Positions 50,751 to 60,004 of a stretch of DNA of 64,000 nucleotides are shown one piece after another. Every line of letters begins with the position of its first letter. Within the stretch, counting starts at the first letter, position 1. This DNA is from Stenotrophomonas rhizophila. Its GTDB lineage: Bacteria > Pseudomonadota > Gammaproteobacteria > Xanthomonadales > Xanthomonadaceae. The notes under the pieces were generated by a model, which saw nothing but the letters and a program-made list of their open reading frames with translations, was not told where the DNA came from and ran no database searches. The position numbers and the translations under genes are program-made. The stretch lies in the NCBI RefSeq assembly GCF_000661955.1, contig NZ_CP007597.1, positions 2,832,984 to 2,896,983 of the forward strand, in the 5' to 3' direction.

Positions 50751-52061
50751 GTGTTTGAACTGATTATTGTCCTGGCCCTGATCCTGATCAACGGCTTCTT
50801 TGCCATGTCCGAGATGTCGGTCATGACTTCGCGCAAGAGCCGCCTGAAGCAGATGGCCGGCACCAGCAAGCGCGCCGCACGCGCGCTGGAACTGTCTGAA
50901 AAGCCCGAAAGCTTCCTGTCCACGGTGCAGATCGGGATCACCCTGATCGGCATCCTGACCGGTGTGTTCGGCGGCGAGGCGATCGGCCTGGCCATCGCCG
51001 AGTGGCTGCACGGTGTGTTCCCCGCCTTTGCCTATGCCAGTGAAGTGGGCAAGGCACTGGCCGTGGCCCTGATCACCTTTCTGACGCTGATCTTCGGCGA
51101 ACTGGTGCCCAAGCGGCTGGCGATCACCCGCTCGGAGGACATCGCCGGGCTGGTCGCCTGGCCGATGGGCTGGCTGTCCCGGATCGCCTTCCCGGCGGTG
51201 TGGCTGCTCTCGCACAGCACCCGGCTGGTGCTGCGCGTGCTGGGCCTGGGCAAGGACGAGGCCGCATCGGTGACCGAAGAGGAGATCCGCATGCTGGTGG
51301 CCGAAAGCCACGAGGCCGGGGTCATCGACGCGCACGAGCGCGACATGATGAACCGGGTGATGCGCCTGGGCGACCGGACCGCCGACAGCCTGATGACCCC
51401 GCGCAACCGGATCGCCTGGCTGGACACCGTGGCCGACCCGGAGAAGAACATCGCCACGATGCGCGAGAACGAGTTCTCCCGATACCCGGTGTACCGCGAC
51501 AACGACCAGGACATCGTGGGCGTGCTGGAAGTGAAGAGCCTGGTGACGCGCCTGGTGCGCGATGACCATTCGCTGTTCCAGCAGCTGCGCGAGCCGCTGT
51601 ATGTGTCCGAATCCACCCATGCGATGAAGCTGCTGGAGATCTTCCGCGAGGAACAGCAGTCGATGGCGCTGGTGGTGGACGAGTACGGCGAGATCCAGGG
51701 TCTGGTGACCATCAGCGACCTGATGGGCGCGGTGGTCGGCCGCCTGCAGTCGGTGGAGAACGTGGACGAGGACGCCCTGGTGGTGACCCGTGAGGACGGC
51801 TCCTACCTGGTCGATGGCTCGCTGTCGATCGAAGACCTGCGCGAACTGATGGGCAATGCCGAACTGCCCGACGCCGAGGACGGCGACTACTACACGCTGG
51901 CCGGCATGTGCATCCACTTCTTCGGGCGCATTCCGCATGCGGGCGAGTATTTCGACTGGGCCGGCTGGCGCATCGAGATCGTCGACCTGGACGGTGCGCG
52001 GGTGGACAAGCTGCTGCTGCGCACGCTGTCCGAAGAAGAGACCGATGAACTCACCGGCTGA
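50751..52061 (+). CDS. CNNM-CBS-CorC_HlyC transporter-like protein (YtfL/PaeA type)
   Basis: The 436-residue membrane protein starts at GTG 50751. An N-terminal CNNM/DUF21 domain with three to four helices (LIIVLALILINGFFAMSEMS and later LITFLTLIFGELVPKRLA) precedes two CBS domains (about residues 205-330, with DSLMTPRNRIAWLD) and a CorC_HlyC domain (about 345-430, DGSYLVDGSLSIEDL). Relatives export Mg2+/Co2+ or cadaverine; many are annotated as hemolysins without basis. Its last codons overlap exoD by 17 bp. Confidence 0.92.
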   Translation: MFELIIVLALILINGFFAMSEMSVMTSRKSRLKQMAGTSKRAARALELSEKPESFLSTVQIGITLIGILTGVFGGEAIGLAIAEWLHGVFPAFAYASEVGKALAVALITFLTLIFGELVPKRLAITRSEDIAGLVAWPMGWLSRIAFPAVWLLSHSTRLVLRVLGLGKDEAASVTEEEIRMLVAESHEAGVIDAHERDMMNRVMRLGDRTADSLMTPRNRIAWLDTVADPEKNIATMRENEFSRYPVYRDNDQDIVGVLEVKSLVTRLVRDDHSLFQQLREPLYVSESTHAMKLLEIFREEQQSMALVVDEYGEIQGLVTISDLMGAVVGRLQSVENVDEDALVVTREDGSYLVDGSLSIEDLRELMGNAELPDAEDGDYYTLAGMCIHFFGRIPHAGEYFDWAGWRIEIVDLDGARVDKLLLRTLSEEETDELTG

Positions 52062-52701
52062 TCCAATTCCGCCGGACGAGGGGCGCCCGGCGTACCGCAA
52101 CGAAGGCATCCGCACGTTGCTGGCGATGTTCGACCACGGCGACCCGGAGGAGCGGCTGCTGCTGGGCAAGATCCTGCAGGACCTGCAGCAGAGCGCGTTC
52201 GGCGTGTTCCTGTTCGTGGCGATCCTGCCGGCCTTCATCCCGATTCCCGGGGTGGGCGGCGCGGTGAGTGGCCCGCTGATCCTGCTGATCGGCGGTCAGA
52301 TGCTGTTCGGCCTGCGCCGGCCGTGGCTGCCGAAGTTCATTGCCAACCGCGGTCCGAAGCGCGGCACGATGCACCGGTTCCTGGCCCGTATCGACGGCCC
52401 CCTGCGGCGGCTGGACAAGCTGCTGAAGCCGCGCCTGCCCACGCTGCTGGTGCCACTGCCGGCGCACGCGCTCACCGGCCTGCTGCTGATCCTGGTGGCG
52501 GTGCTGCTGTCGCTGCCGATCCCGTTCACCAACTACCTGTTCGGCTTCCAGCTGCTGTTGTTCGCGCTGGCGCTGCTGGAACGCGACGGCATGCTGATGT
52601 TGTTGAACTGGATCGGCGCGCTGGCCGCCGTGCTGTTCTTCGGCTTCAGCTCCGGCCAGTTGGTGAGCTACACGGTGGAACAGGTCCAGCGCTGGTTCTG
52701 A
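52045..52701 (+). CDS. exoD: ExoD-family membrane protein
   Basis: The 218-residue protein belongs to the ExoD family named from rhizobial exopolysaccharide mutants. It has GKILQDLQQSAFGVFLFVAI, then PIPGVGGAVSGPLILLIGGQ, and four hydrophobic segments with a basic loop (RRLDKLLKPRLP). The true function is unclear; mutants in rhizobia are alkali-sensitive and altered in exopolysaccharide. ATG 52045 lies inside the end of the CNNM gene, so the two are co-translated. Confidence 0.9.
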   Translation: MNSPADPIPPDEGRPAYRNEGIRTLLAMFDHGDPEERLLLGKILQDLQQSAFGVFLFVAILPAFIPIPGVGGAVSGPLILLIGGQMLFGLRRPWLPKFIANRGPKRGTMHRFLARIDGPLRRLDKLLKPRLPTLLVPLPAHALTGLLLILVAVLLSLPIPFTNYLFGFQLLLFALALLERDGMLMLLNWIGALAAVLFFGFSSGQLVSYTVEQVQRWF

Positions 52702-52707
52702 GACGCA

Positions 52708-52806
52708 CCGACCAACGGTCGGCGCCTACCGACGCGAGCCCCCGGGGTAGAGCCGACCGTTGGTCGGCTACCCACCGAACAGGTAGAGCCGACCGTTGGT
52801 CGGCTT
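52708..52806. repeat. SMAG/REP group (GTAGAGCCGACC subfamily)
   Basis: An inverted partly decayed copy (ACCGACCAACGGTCGG.., about 52708-52730) is followed by two direct copies at 52747 and 52783, 36 bp apart. They lie between the convergent exoD and PNPOx-like genes. Confidence 0.85.
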
Positions 52807-52849
52807 CCCGGAAATCGCCCCAAAACCTGCCCCAAAAACCGCCCAACCA

Positions 52850-53359
52850 TCACGCCCCAGGCTTGAGATCCACCGTACCGGTATCCGACAACGCGCCCGG
52901 GTCGTCCGTAACGGCCGACAACACGAAATACAGCGCGCTACCCAGCAGACCGCCCGGGCCGTCCCAATACTCGGCCGATTCGGCGCTGACGTGGATCAGG
53001 CGCAGGTTGGGGTCGTCCTTGCCGCCGGGGAAGAACAGCTTCATCGCCGGCGACCACAGTTCCTCGATCCTCGCGCGGTCATCGACGATGCGCGCGGTGC
53101 CGGCGACCGACACATAGGTGTTGCCCGAGGGCGAGGAATAGGACACGTTGACGCGCGGGTTGAGCGCGATCTCGGCCACCTTGGGGCTGTCGGCTTCGGT
53201 GGCGAACCAGAGGTCGCCATCGAACTCGACTTCCTGCGTGCCGAGCGGACGGCTGTAGAGCCGGCCGTCGACACCGACGGTAGTGAACATGGCGATGTCG
53301 ACATCGCGGATCATGCCCGCCAGTTGTTTGATGTGCTGTTGGCGGTCGTGTTCTGCCAT
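52850..53359 (-). CDS. PNPOx-fold FMN-binding general stress protein
   Basis: The 169-residue split-barrel protein has MFTTVGVDGRLYSRPLGTQEV, LWFATEADSPKVAEIALNP, VSYSSPSGNTYVSVAGTA and WSPAMKLFFPGGKDDPNLRL, the pattern of GsiB/YzzA-type pyridoxamine 5'-phosphate oxidase-like proteins. It matches what I recall of the Xanthomonas FMN-binding general stress protein with a known structure. It probably binds FMN or FAD. ATG 53359 is used in place of an upstream frame. Confidence 0.9.
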   Translation of the reverse strand: MAEHDRQQHIKQLAGMIRDVDIAMFTTVGVDGRLYSRPLGTQEVEFDGDLWFATEADSPKVAEIALNPRVNVSYSSPSGNTYVSVAGTARIVDDRARIEELWSPAMKLFFPGGKDDPNLRLIHVSAESAEYWDGPGGLLGSALYFVLSAVTDDPGALSDTGTVDLKPGA

Positions 53360-53463
53360 GGACGTAGCTCCTGAAACGGGAGCCCCCATCACAGCCGATC
53401 GGCAGCCACGGCAGCGTGAACCATGCGGTCACGCCGCCTTCGCGCGCATTCGCAACGGTGTTC

Positions 53464-54450
53464 TTACGCGTTGGCCTTCCACGCCTGCATCGCCAGCCCG
53501 AACGAGCGCTTGCGCGCGGCATGGTCGAAGATGTTGGCCGTGAGCAGCAGTTCATCGGGCTTGTGGCGCGCAGCGAACGCCGCCATGCCCTCGCCCACCT
53601 GGCGCACGTCACCGACCACCGCGCAGGCCAGCGCGTTCTGCACGCCCAGCTTTTCATGCGGCTGCCAGAAGTCTTCGATGTCGTCGATCGGTGGCGGAAT
53701 CAGCCCCGGCTTGCCGCGCCGCAGGTTGACGAAGCTCTGCTGCTGGGTCGTGAACAGACGCTTGGCCTCGGCTTCCGACTCGGCCGCCACCACGTTGATG
53801 CCCAGCACCGCGTACGGGGCCTCCAGGTACTGCGACCGGCGGAACTCGCGGCGATACACCGCCAGCGCCTCGTCCATCGCATCGGGCGCGAAGTGCGACG
53901 CGAACGCGAACGGCAGGCCCATCGCGGCGGCCAGGCGCGCGCTGAACAGGCTGGAGCCAAGCAGCCACACCGGCACCGGGATGCCCGCACCGGGCACGGC
54001 GCGCACGGCCTGGCCGGTCTGTGCCGGTTCGAAGTAATGCAGCAGTTCGCGCACGTCCTGGGGGAACTGGTCGGCGCTGTCGAAGTAGCGGCGCAGGGCG
54101 CGCGCGGTGGGCTGGTCGGTGCCGGGCGCGCGGCCCAGGCCCAGATCGATGCGATCGGGGTAGAGCGAGGCCAGCGTGCCGAACTGCTCGGCCACCTGCA
54201 GCGGCGAATGGTTGGGCAGCATGATGCCGCCGGCGCCGACGCGGATGCGCCGGGTGCCGCCGGCCACGTGGCCGATCAGCACGGCCGTGGCGGCGCTGGC
54301 GATGCCCGGCATGTTGTGGTGCTCGGCCAGCCAGTAGCGGTGGTAGCCCCAGCCTTCGGCGTGCTGGGCCAGGTCCAGCATGTTGGCGAAGGCCTGGGTG
54401 GTGTCACTGCCCTCACACACGGGGGCCAGATCAAGAATCGACAATTGCAT
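53464..54450 (-). CDS. LLM-class flavin-dependent oxidoreductase
   Basis: The 328-residue protein is of the bacterial-luciferase-like (beta/alpha)8 fold with FMN, of the MsnO8/alkanal-type group. Motifs are [40 protein letters not shown] and [18 protein letters not shown]. The start 54450 is chosen because GGAGGG lies 10 bases upstream; the frame is open far upstream through a shadow region. Substrate unknown. Confidence 0.92.
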   Translation of the reverse strand: MQLSILDLAPVCEGSDTTQAFANMLDLAQHAEGWGYHRYWLAEHHNMPGIASAATAVLIGHVAGGTRRIRVGAGGIMLPNHSPLQVAEQFGTLASLYPDRIDLGLGRAPGTDQPTARALRRYFDSADQFPQDVRELLHYFEPAQTGQAVRAVPGAGIPVPVWLLGSSLFSARLAAAMGLPFAFASHFAPDAMDEALAVYRREFRRSQYLEAPYAVLGINVVAAESEAEAKRLFTTQQQSFVNLRRGKPGLIPPPIDDIEDFWQPHEKLGVQNALACAVVGDVRQVGEGMAAFAARHKPDELLLTANIFDHAARKRSFGLAMQAWKANA

Positions 54451-54602
54451 GGACGCGTTCCCTCCAGAAGTCATCCCACCCAGATGGGGCTGGCCACCGC
54501 CCGCCGCCAGTGCCGGTGGCGGGATGCTGATTCCTGCGGTTCGGCTTCGTGAGGATGCCGCGTAGCTGCCGGTCGTGCCGCGCCCTGCCCGGCCGCCAGC
54601 GC

Positions 54603-55358
54603 TCAGGCGGCTTCGGTACCGGGTTGATCGACCAGCGGCTGCAAGTCCGCGTCCAGCGCCACGCGCTCGTCGAACACGAAGCACCGGCCCTCGTAGCCTT
54701 CGCCGCCGACGGCCTCGAAGTACCCCAGGATGCCGCCGTCCAGCTGCAGCACGTTGTCCATGCCGTCGTTGCGCATCCACAACGCGGCCTTTTCACAGCG
54801 GATGCCGCCGGTGCAGAAGCTGACCACGGTGCTGTCGCGCAGCGCCTCGCGGTGCGGCGCGAGTGCATCCGGCAGGTCGGTGAACTTGGTGATCGGCAGC
54901 ACCAGCGCGTCCTGGAAGGTGCCGTACTCGATTTCCTGGGTGTTGCGGGTGTCCAGCATCACCACCGGCTTGCCGGCATCGTCATGGCCCTGGCGCAGCC
55001 AGCGCTGCACCGTGGCCGGGTCCACCGACGGGGCGCGCGGGTAGGCCAGCGGCTGCCCGTCGTCGATGCGGAAGCTGATGATCTCCGGCTTGACCTTGGC
55101 CTTGAGCCGCGCGAATGGCTGCATCTGGCTGTAGCTGGTTTTCACCCGCAACCCGGCAAAGCGCGGGTCGGCATGCAGGGCAGCGTAGAAATCGGCAATG
55201 CCGGTGTCGGTGCCGGCCAGGAACAGGTTGATGCCCTCGCCCGCCACCAGAATGGTGCCGCGCAGGCCGCCCGCAGTGGCGCGCTCCAGCAGCGTGGCGC
55301 ACAGCGCGTCGGGGTCGGCGATGGGGGTGAAATGGTAGGCGGCGGTATTGGCGATCAT
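54603..55358 (-). CDS. trhO: tRNA uridine(34) hydroxylase TrhO
   Basis: The 251-residue rhodanese-domain enzyme (formerly YceA) makes 5-hydroxyuridine at the wobble position. The N-terminal domain holds the [20 protein letters not shown] motif, and the rhodanese part has [15 protein letters not shown] and the active cysteine in [15 protein letters not shown]. It is shorter than E. coli TrhO (350), missing the C-terminal zinc-type extension seen in some relatives; this is usual for this group. Confidence 0.94.
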   Translation of the reverse strand: MIANTAAYHFTPIADPDALCATLLERATAGGLRGTILVAGEGINLFLAGTDTGIADFYAALHADPRFAGLRVKTSYSQMQPFARLKAKVKPEIISFRIDDGQPLAYPRAPSVDPATVQRWLRQGHDDAGKPVVMLDTRNTQEIEYGTFQDALVLPITKFTDLPDALAPHREALRDSTVVSFCTGGIRCEKAALWMRNDGMDNVLQLDGGILGYFEAVGGEGYEGRCFVFDERVALDADLQPLVDQPGTEAA

Positions 55359-55412
55359 CGGCCCATTATAAATGCCGACCGCCCCGCTGCCGGGGCCGTG
55401 GCCGCCGGCGGT

Positions 55413-55778
55413 TCAGCCGCGCAGCAGCACGAACGGCAGGAACACCAGCGCCGCCGCGGCAACCATGCCCAGCAGCACGGCGACCACGAACAGCGGCCGG
55501 CGCTGCAGCAGGCTGCCGAAGGTTTCGGCGGTGCCATCGCGCAGCGCCGCCTCGCGCTCGGCCCGCACGCGTACCCCGCGGGCCTCCTGGTAGGGCGCCA
55601 TCACCGCCTTCGCCCGCGGCAGGTCCTCGTTGTCACGGATCCAGATCCCGCCCCAGGAGATCCCCCACGGGCTGGGTTCGGTGCGGTAATGGGCGATGCC
55701 CGCCTGGTCCAGCAGGGCGATCACGTCCTGGATTTCATCGTCCGCGACATTGCGCAGGTTGAGCAGCAGTTTCGACAT
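55413..55778 (-). CDS. DUF6164-type small membrane protein
   Basis: The 121-residue protein has a soluble N-terminal part (SKLLLNLRNVADDEIQDVIA, EPSPWGISWGGIWIRDNEDL) and a C-terminal membrane hairpin (RPLFVVAVLLGMVAAAALVFLPFVLLRG split in two). It resembles DUF6164 proteins. The N-terminal part resembles the putative signal-transducing DUF2007 ligand domains. Function unknown. It is divergent from the FKBP lipoprotein gene. Confidence 0.8.
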   Translation of the reverse strand: MSKLLLNLRNVADDEIQDVIALLDQAGIAHYRTEPSPWGISWGGIWIRDNEDLPRAKAVMAPYQEARGVRVRAEREAALRDGTAETFGSLLQRRPLFVVAVLLGMVAAAALVFLPFVLLRG

Positions 55779-55842
55779 GCGCCCATGATAGCGCCCGGCG
55801 ATGCGCTACCCTTGCGTCCCGTTTTTGCGATCCGGAGCCGCC

Positions 55843-56283
55843 ATGCGCCGCCTGCCCTCCTATCTGCTTGCCCCCTTGATGCTGCTGGCGCTTGCCGGCT
55901 GCACCCCGCCCGGTCCGCCCCCGGGCGGCACGATCGCGCAGTTCGAGAAGATCGATACCCAGCCGGGCACCGGCGCCGAGGCCACGCCCGGCAGCAAAGT
56001 GACCGTGCATTACACCGGCTGGATCTACGACGAGCGCACCGCCGACAAGCACGGCGACAAGTTCGACAGCTCGGTTGACCGTGACGAGCCTTTCAGCTTC
56101 GACCTCGGCAAGGGCCAGGTCATCAAGGGCTGGGACGAAGGCTTCGCCGGCATGAAGGTGGGCGGCAAGCGCACCCTGATGATTCCGGCCGAATACGGCT
56201 ACGGCGACCGGGGTGCCGGCCCGATCCGGCCCGGTTCGTCGCTGGTGTTCGATGTCGAGCTGCTCGACGTCACCCCGCGCTGA
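55843..56283 (+). CDS. FKBP-type peptidyl-prolyl isomerase lipoprotein
   Basis: The 146-residue protein has a lipoprotein signal ([13 protein letters not shown]) and one FKBP domain: [60 protein letters not shown] and [19 protein letters not shown]-type. It folds proline bonds in the envelope. Start ATG 55843 has CGGAGC upstream. The next gene starts 9 bp past the stop. Confidence 0.95.
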   Translation: MRRLPSYLLAPLMLLALAGCTPPGPPPGGTIAQFEKIDTQPGTGAEATPGSKVTVHYTGWIYDERTADKHGDKFDSSVDRDEPFSFDLGKGQVIKGWDEGFAGMKVGGKRTLMIPAEYGYGDRGAGPIRPGSSLVFDVELLDVTPR

Positions 56284-56292
56284 TTGGCCTGC

Positions 56293-57540
56293 ATGACCCT
56301 TTCCAGCACTGCCCCACGACGTGTGGCGATCATCGGCGGTGGCCCGGCCGGGCTGATGGCGGCCGAAACCGTGCGCGCCGCCGGCCACCAGGTCGATGTG
56401 TATGAGGCCAAAGGCTCGCCCGGGCGCAAGTTCCTGATCGCCGGCAAGGGCGGCCTGAACCTGACCCATTCCGATGCGCACGACGTGTTCGTGGCGCGCT
56501 ACCGCGAGCGGGCCAGCGAGGTGGGCGCATGGCTGGCCGACTTCGATGGCCCGGCACTGCGCGACTGGGCGCTGGGTTTCGGTGTGGAAACCTACGTGGG
56601 CAGTTCCGGCCGGGTGTTCCCGGTGGACCGCAAAGCCGCCCCGCTGCTGCGTGGCTGGGTGCGCCGCCTGAAGGAACAGGGCGTACGCCTGCATGTGCAG
56701 CACCGCTGGACCGGCTGGGCAGACGACGGTGCCCTGCGCTTTGAAACGCCCGAGGGCGAGGTCACGGTGCAGGCCGATGCCGTGGTTCTGGCGATGGGCG
56801 GTGGCAGCTGGCCACAGCTTGGCTCGGATGCGGCATGGGTGGCACCGCTGGCCGCGCGCGGCATTGATATGGCGCCGCTGCAATCGGCCAACTGCGGCTT
56901 TGACGTCGACTGGACCGCGTACTTCCGCGATCGCCAGGCTGGTGCTCCGTTGAAGCCGCTGGTGGCCCATTGGATCGCGCTGGACGGTCAACCACGCACG
57001 CTGCAGGGCGAATGCGTGATCAGCGCCGATGGCATCGAAGGCAGCCTGATCTATGCGATGGCCGCCGACCTGCGCGACACCCTCACCCGCGACGGCGCGG
57101 TGACGCTGCATCTGGACCTGCTGCCCGGCCAGACCGAGGCGCAGCTGCTGGACAAGCTGCAGCGCCCTCGCCAGGGCCGCAGCTTCGGTGAGCACCTGCG
57201 CCGCCAGCTGGGCCTGGGCGGGGTCAAGTCGGCGCTGCTGTTTGAAGTGCTGGGCAAGGACGCCGGCCAATTGCCCGCCGACCGCATCGCCGCTGCATTG
57301 AAGCGCCTGCCGCTGTCGCTGCTGCGCCCGCGCCCGATGGCCGAGGTGATCAGCACCGCCGGCGGCGTCCGCCTGGAGGCGCTGGACGCGCAGCTGATGC
57401 TGCGGCAGATGCCGGGCACGTTCTGCGCCGGCGAGATGCTGGACTGGGAAGCACCCACCGGCGGCTACCTGCTGACCGCCTGCTTTGCCAGCGGTCTGCG
57501 CGCCGGGCGCGGCGTGATCCAGTACCTGCAGACCCAGTAA
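56293..57540 (+). CDS. HI0933/BaiN-type flavoprotein (NAD(P)/FAD-dependent oxidoreductase)
   Basis: The 415-residue protein has an N-terminal Rossmann FAD motif (VAIIGGGPAGLMAAETVRAA) and the HI0933 signatures GRKFLIAGKGGLNLTHSD, GSSGRVFPVDRKAA and, at the end, STAGGVRLEALDAQLM with GYLLTACFASGLRAGRG. It corresponds to the TIGR03862 flavoprotein group. The reaction is unknown. Its gene begins 9 bp after the FKBP gene and ends before a REP array. Confidence 0.9.
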   Translation: MTLSSTAPRRVAIIGGGPAGLMAAETVRAAGHQVDVYEAKGSPGRKFLIAGKGGLNLTHSDAHDVFVARYRERASEVGAWLADFDGPALRDWALGFGVETYVGSSGRVFPVDRKAAPLLRGWVRRLKEQGVRLHVQHRWTGWADDGALRFETPEGEVTVQADAVVLAMGGGSWPQLGSDAAWVAPLAARGIDMAPLQSANCGFDVDWTAYFRDRQAGAPLKPLVAHWIALDGQPRTLQGECVISADGIEGSLIYAMAADLRDTLTRDGAVTLHLDLLPGQTEAQLLDKLQRPRQGRSFGEHLRRQLGLGGVKSALLFEVLGKDAGQLPADRIAAALKRLPLSLLRPRPMAEVISTAGGVRLEALDAQLMLRQMPGTFCAGEMLDWEAPTGGYLLTACFASGLRAGRGVIQYLQTQ

Positions 57541-57582
57541 ACGGGCCGCGTTGAAACGCCGGTAACGGGCCGCGTTGAAACG

Positions 57583-57796
57583 GTAGTGCCGGCCGCCGGC
57601 CGGCTCCATGCACGCCCCGAAGCACCCTGATACCGCCGGCCGCTGGCCGGCTCCACGCACGCCTCGAAGCACCCTGGTAGTGCCGGCCGCTGGCCGGCTC
57701 CACGCACACCCCGAAGCAACCTGGTAGTGCCGGCCGCTGGCCGGCTCCACGCAGATCCATGGGCACCGCGGGGAGCCGGCCAGCGGCCGGCACTAC
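57583..57796. repeat. SMAG/REP array (GTAGTGCCGG subfamily)
   Basis: Direct copies begin at 57583, 57677 and 57724 (47 bp between the last two) with a decayed one around 57630 (GATACC in place of GTAGTG). An inverted copy lies at 57774-57796. Spacers repeat the phrase CTCCACGCACGCC..CGAAGCA.CCTG. Before it, GGGCCGCGTTGAAACG..GGTAAC occurs twice. The array occupies the gap between the flavoprotein and GNAT genes. Confidence 0.87.
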
Positions 57797-57800
57797 CGGG

Positions 57801-58355
57801 TCAGGGGTGTTGCATGCGCACCGAGGCGAGTGCGACGCCGCTGGGGTGCGGGTAGGTTTCCTCGCGCAGCGCCCGGAAACCGCAGCGCTGGTAGAACGGG
57901 ACCGCATTGAGCGAGGCCGACAGAACCAGCGGCCTGTCCGGATCGGCCAAGGCCTGCAGGGCCTGCATCAAGGCCTGGCCGATGCCACGCCCGCCACAGT
58001 CGGGGTCGACGAACAGCGCATCGATTTCATTGCCTGCCGTGTCGAGGATGCCGTACCCCAGCAGCTGCCCGGCCCCGTCCTCGGCCACCACGCAGCCGCC
58101 CTGCGCGATCAGCGCAGCATACTGCGCCGGCGGTGGCGAGGCCGCCCACGGCGCGATCACCTCGGGCGGGTACGCCGTACTGCACAGCTCACGCACGCAG
58201 CGGGTGCGCAGCACCCACAGCCGCTCGGCCTCTTCGGCCGTCCCCACCCGTAGCGCCGGGCTCTGCCCGGCAGCCCCGCCATCGCCGGCCGTCCCCATCC
58301 GTAGCGCCGGGCTCTGCCCGGCAGCCCCACCATCACGAACCGTTCCAGCCATCAT
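57801..58355 (-). CDS. GNAT acetyltransferase with a REP-encoded N-terminus
   Basis: The 184-residue protein has a normal GNAT core from about residue 37 (VGTAEEAERLWVLRTRCVRE, ALFVDPDCGGRGIGQALMQA, NAVPFYQRCGFRAL). Residues 1-36 are unusual: two copies of a GGAAGQSPALR sequence, which are translations of two SMAG elements (58250-58272 and 58301-58323). The ATG at 58355 overlaps the stop of the upstream gene (ATGA), favouring translation from there. In-frame alternatives are ATG 58298 and GTG 58247 (the latter nearest the ordinary GNAT start). Substrate unknown. Confidence 0.75.
   Translation of the reverse strand: MMAGTVRDGGAAGQSPALRMGTAGDGGAAGQSPALRVGTAEEAERLWVLRTRCVRELCSTAYPPEVIAPWAASPPPAQYAALIAQGGCVVAEDGAGQLLGYGILDTAGNEIDALFVDPDCGGRGIGQALMQALQALADPDRPLVLSASLNAVPFYQRCGFRALREETYPHPSGVALASVRMQHP
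58250..58323 (+). repeat. Two SMAG/REP elements inside the GNAT coding region
   Basis: GTAGCGCCGGGC-tct-GCCCGGCA units start at 58250 and 58301, 51 bp apart, embedded in an open frame on the opposite strand. The surrounding 51-bp unit (REP plus CCCGCCATCGCCGGCCGTCCC-type spacer) is itself duplicated. Confidence 0.85.
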
Positions 58356-59974
58356 CGCGACTTGCTCGTGCGCAGCGCCTGGATCCGCGCCGGCGGCTGG
58401 AACGAATCGCTGCGCGCGTCGCTCCAGTAATCATGGAACACCGCGTGATCGGGCACCTGCCGCAGCAGTTCACCCGGCGCCAGGTACCGGTACAAGGACG
58501 CCAGCGAGCGGATCTCCACCGGCGATACCCGCCGCAGGATGTGCTCCGGGCCCAGTTCGGACGGGTGGTTCAAGCCGGCCGCGCACAGCAGGTCGCGCAG
58601 CGCGCGCACGGTGTTGTCGTGGTAACTGTGCACGCGGGTGGCCTTGTCGGCCGCATCCAGGTGGCGCCAGCGGTGCGGGTCCTGGGTGGCGATACCGGTG
58701 GGGCATTTGTCGCTGTGGCAGCTCAGCGACTGGATGCAACCCAGCGCGAACATGAAGCCGCGCCCGGCATTGCACCAGTCCGCGCCCAGCGCGATCGTGC
58801 GCGCGATCTCGAACGCACTGGTGACCTTGCCGGCCGCGCCCACCTTGATGCGGTCGCGCAGGTCCAGGCCGACCAGCGTGTTGTGGACCAGCAGCAGCGC
58901 TTCGTGCATCGGCACACCGACGTGGTCGATGAACTCGGCCGGTGCCGCACCGGTGCCGCCTTCGGCGCCGTCGACCACGATGAAGTCCGGCAGCAGCTGG
59001 GTCTCGTGCATCGCCTTGGCAATGCCGAACCACTCCCACGGATGGCCGATGGCCAGCTTGAACCCGACCGGCTTGCCACCGCTCAACTCACGCAGGCGCG
59101 CCACGAACTGCAGCAGCTCCACCGGCGTGCTGAACGCCGAGTGCTTGGACGGCGACACGCAGTCCACGCCCATCGGTACGCCACGGGTGACCGAGATTTC
59201 CGCGCTGACCTTGGCCGCCGGCAGCACGCCGCCATGGCCGGGCTTGGCGCCCTGGGACAGCTTGATCTCGATCATCTTCACCTGATCGGTGTTGGCATTG
59301 GCCACGAACTTCTCTTCGCTGAAACCGCCCGCGTCATCGCGGCAGCCGAAGTAGCCCGAGCCGATTTCCCACACCAGGTCGCCGCCCATCTCGCGGTGAT
59401 AGGGCGAGATCGAGCCTTCGCCGGTGTCGTGATAGAAACTGCCGCGGCGCGCGCCCTCGTTGAGGGCACGGATTGCGTTGGCCGACAGCGAGCCGAAGCT
59501 CATCGCCGAGATGTTGAACACGCTGGCCGAATACGGCTTGGCGCAATTGGGGCCGATCAGCACGCGGAAATCGCTGTGCGCGATCTCGGTGGGGGCCAGC
59601 GAATGGTTGATCCATTCGTAGTCCACCGCATAGGTACTGCGCAGCGTACCGAACGGCACCACGTCCATTTCGTTCTTGGAGCGCTGGTAGATCAGCGCGC
59701 GCTGCTGCCGCGAGAACGGCACGTCCTCCAGGTCGCTCTGTACGAAGTACTGGCGGATTTCCGGGCCGATCGACTCCAGCCCGTAGCGGAAATGCGCCAT
59801 CACCGGGTAGTTGCGGCGCAGCGTGCTGCGCTTCTGCAACAGGTCCCAGGTGCCCAGCACCACCAGCGCGAGGGTGCCGCCGACGCCCCAATACCAGGCG
59901 GGCCAGATCGTGGCCAGCCACAGGCAGACCGGCAACAACAGGATGGCGAGCACGTAGACCAGGTAACGATGCAT
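58352..59974 (-). CDS. FMN-binding glutamate synthase-like membrane protein
   Basis: The 540-residue protein starts with two membrane helices (LVYVLAILLLPVCLWLATIW and WGVGGTLALVVLGTW), followed by the FMN-binding GltS/GltB central domain. That domain has ISAMSFGSLSANAIRALNEG, GEGSISPYHREMGGDLVWEI, DGAEGGTGAAPAEFIDHVG and GADWCNAGRGFMFALGC. The 3Fe-4S-type cysteine set C-x5-C-x4-C is in GCIQSLSCHSDKCPTG. It lacks the amidotransferase domain, so it is not complete glutamate synthase. Archaeal-type stand-alone forms are known. Role unknown; co-translated with the GNAT downstream. Confidence 0.9.
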   Translation of the reverse strand: MHRYLVYVLAILLLPVCLWLATIWPAWYWGVGGTLALVVLGTWDLLQKRSTLRRNYPVMAHFRYGLESIGPEIRQYFVQSDLEDVPFSRQQRALIYQRSKNEMDVVPFGTLRSTYAVDYEWINHSLAPTEIAHSDFRVLIGPNCAKPYSASVFNISAMSFGSLSANAIRALNEGARRGSFYHDTGEGSISPYHREMGGDLVWEIGSGYFGCRDDAGGFSEEKFVANANTDQVKMIEIKLSQGAKPGHGGVLPAAKVSAEISVTRGVPMGVDCVSPSKHSAFSTPVELLQFVARLRELSGGKPVGFKLAIGHPWEWFGIAKAMHETQLLPDFIVVDGAEGGTGAAPAEFIDHVGVPMHEALLLVHNTLVGLDLRDRIKVGAAGKVTSAFEIARTIALGADWCNAGRGFMFALGCIQSLSCHSDKCPTGIATQDPHRWRHLDAADKATRVHSYHDNTVRALRDLLCAAGLNHPSELGPEHILRRVSPVEIRSLASLYRYLAPGELLRQVPDHAVFHDYWSDARSDSFQPPARIQALRTSKSR

Positions 59975-60004
59975 GGCTTTCCTCGATCAATAACGCATTC
60001 GAGT

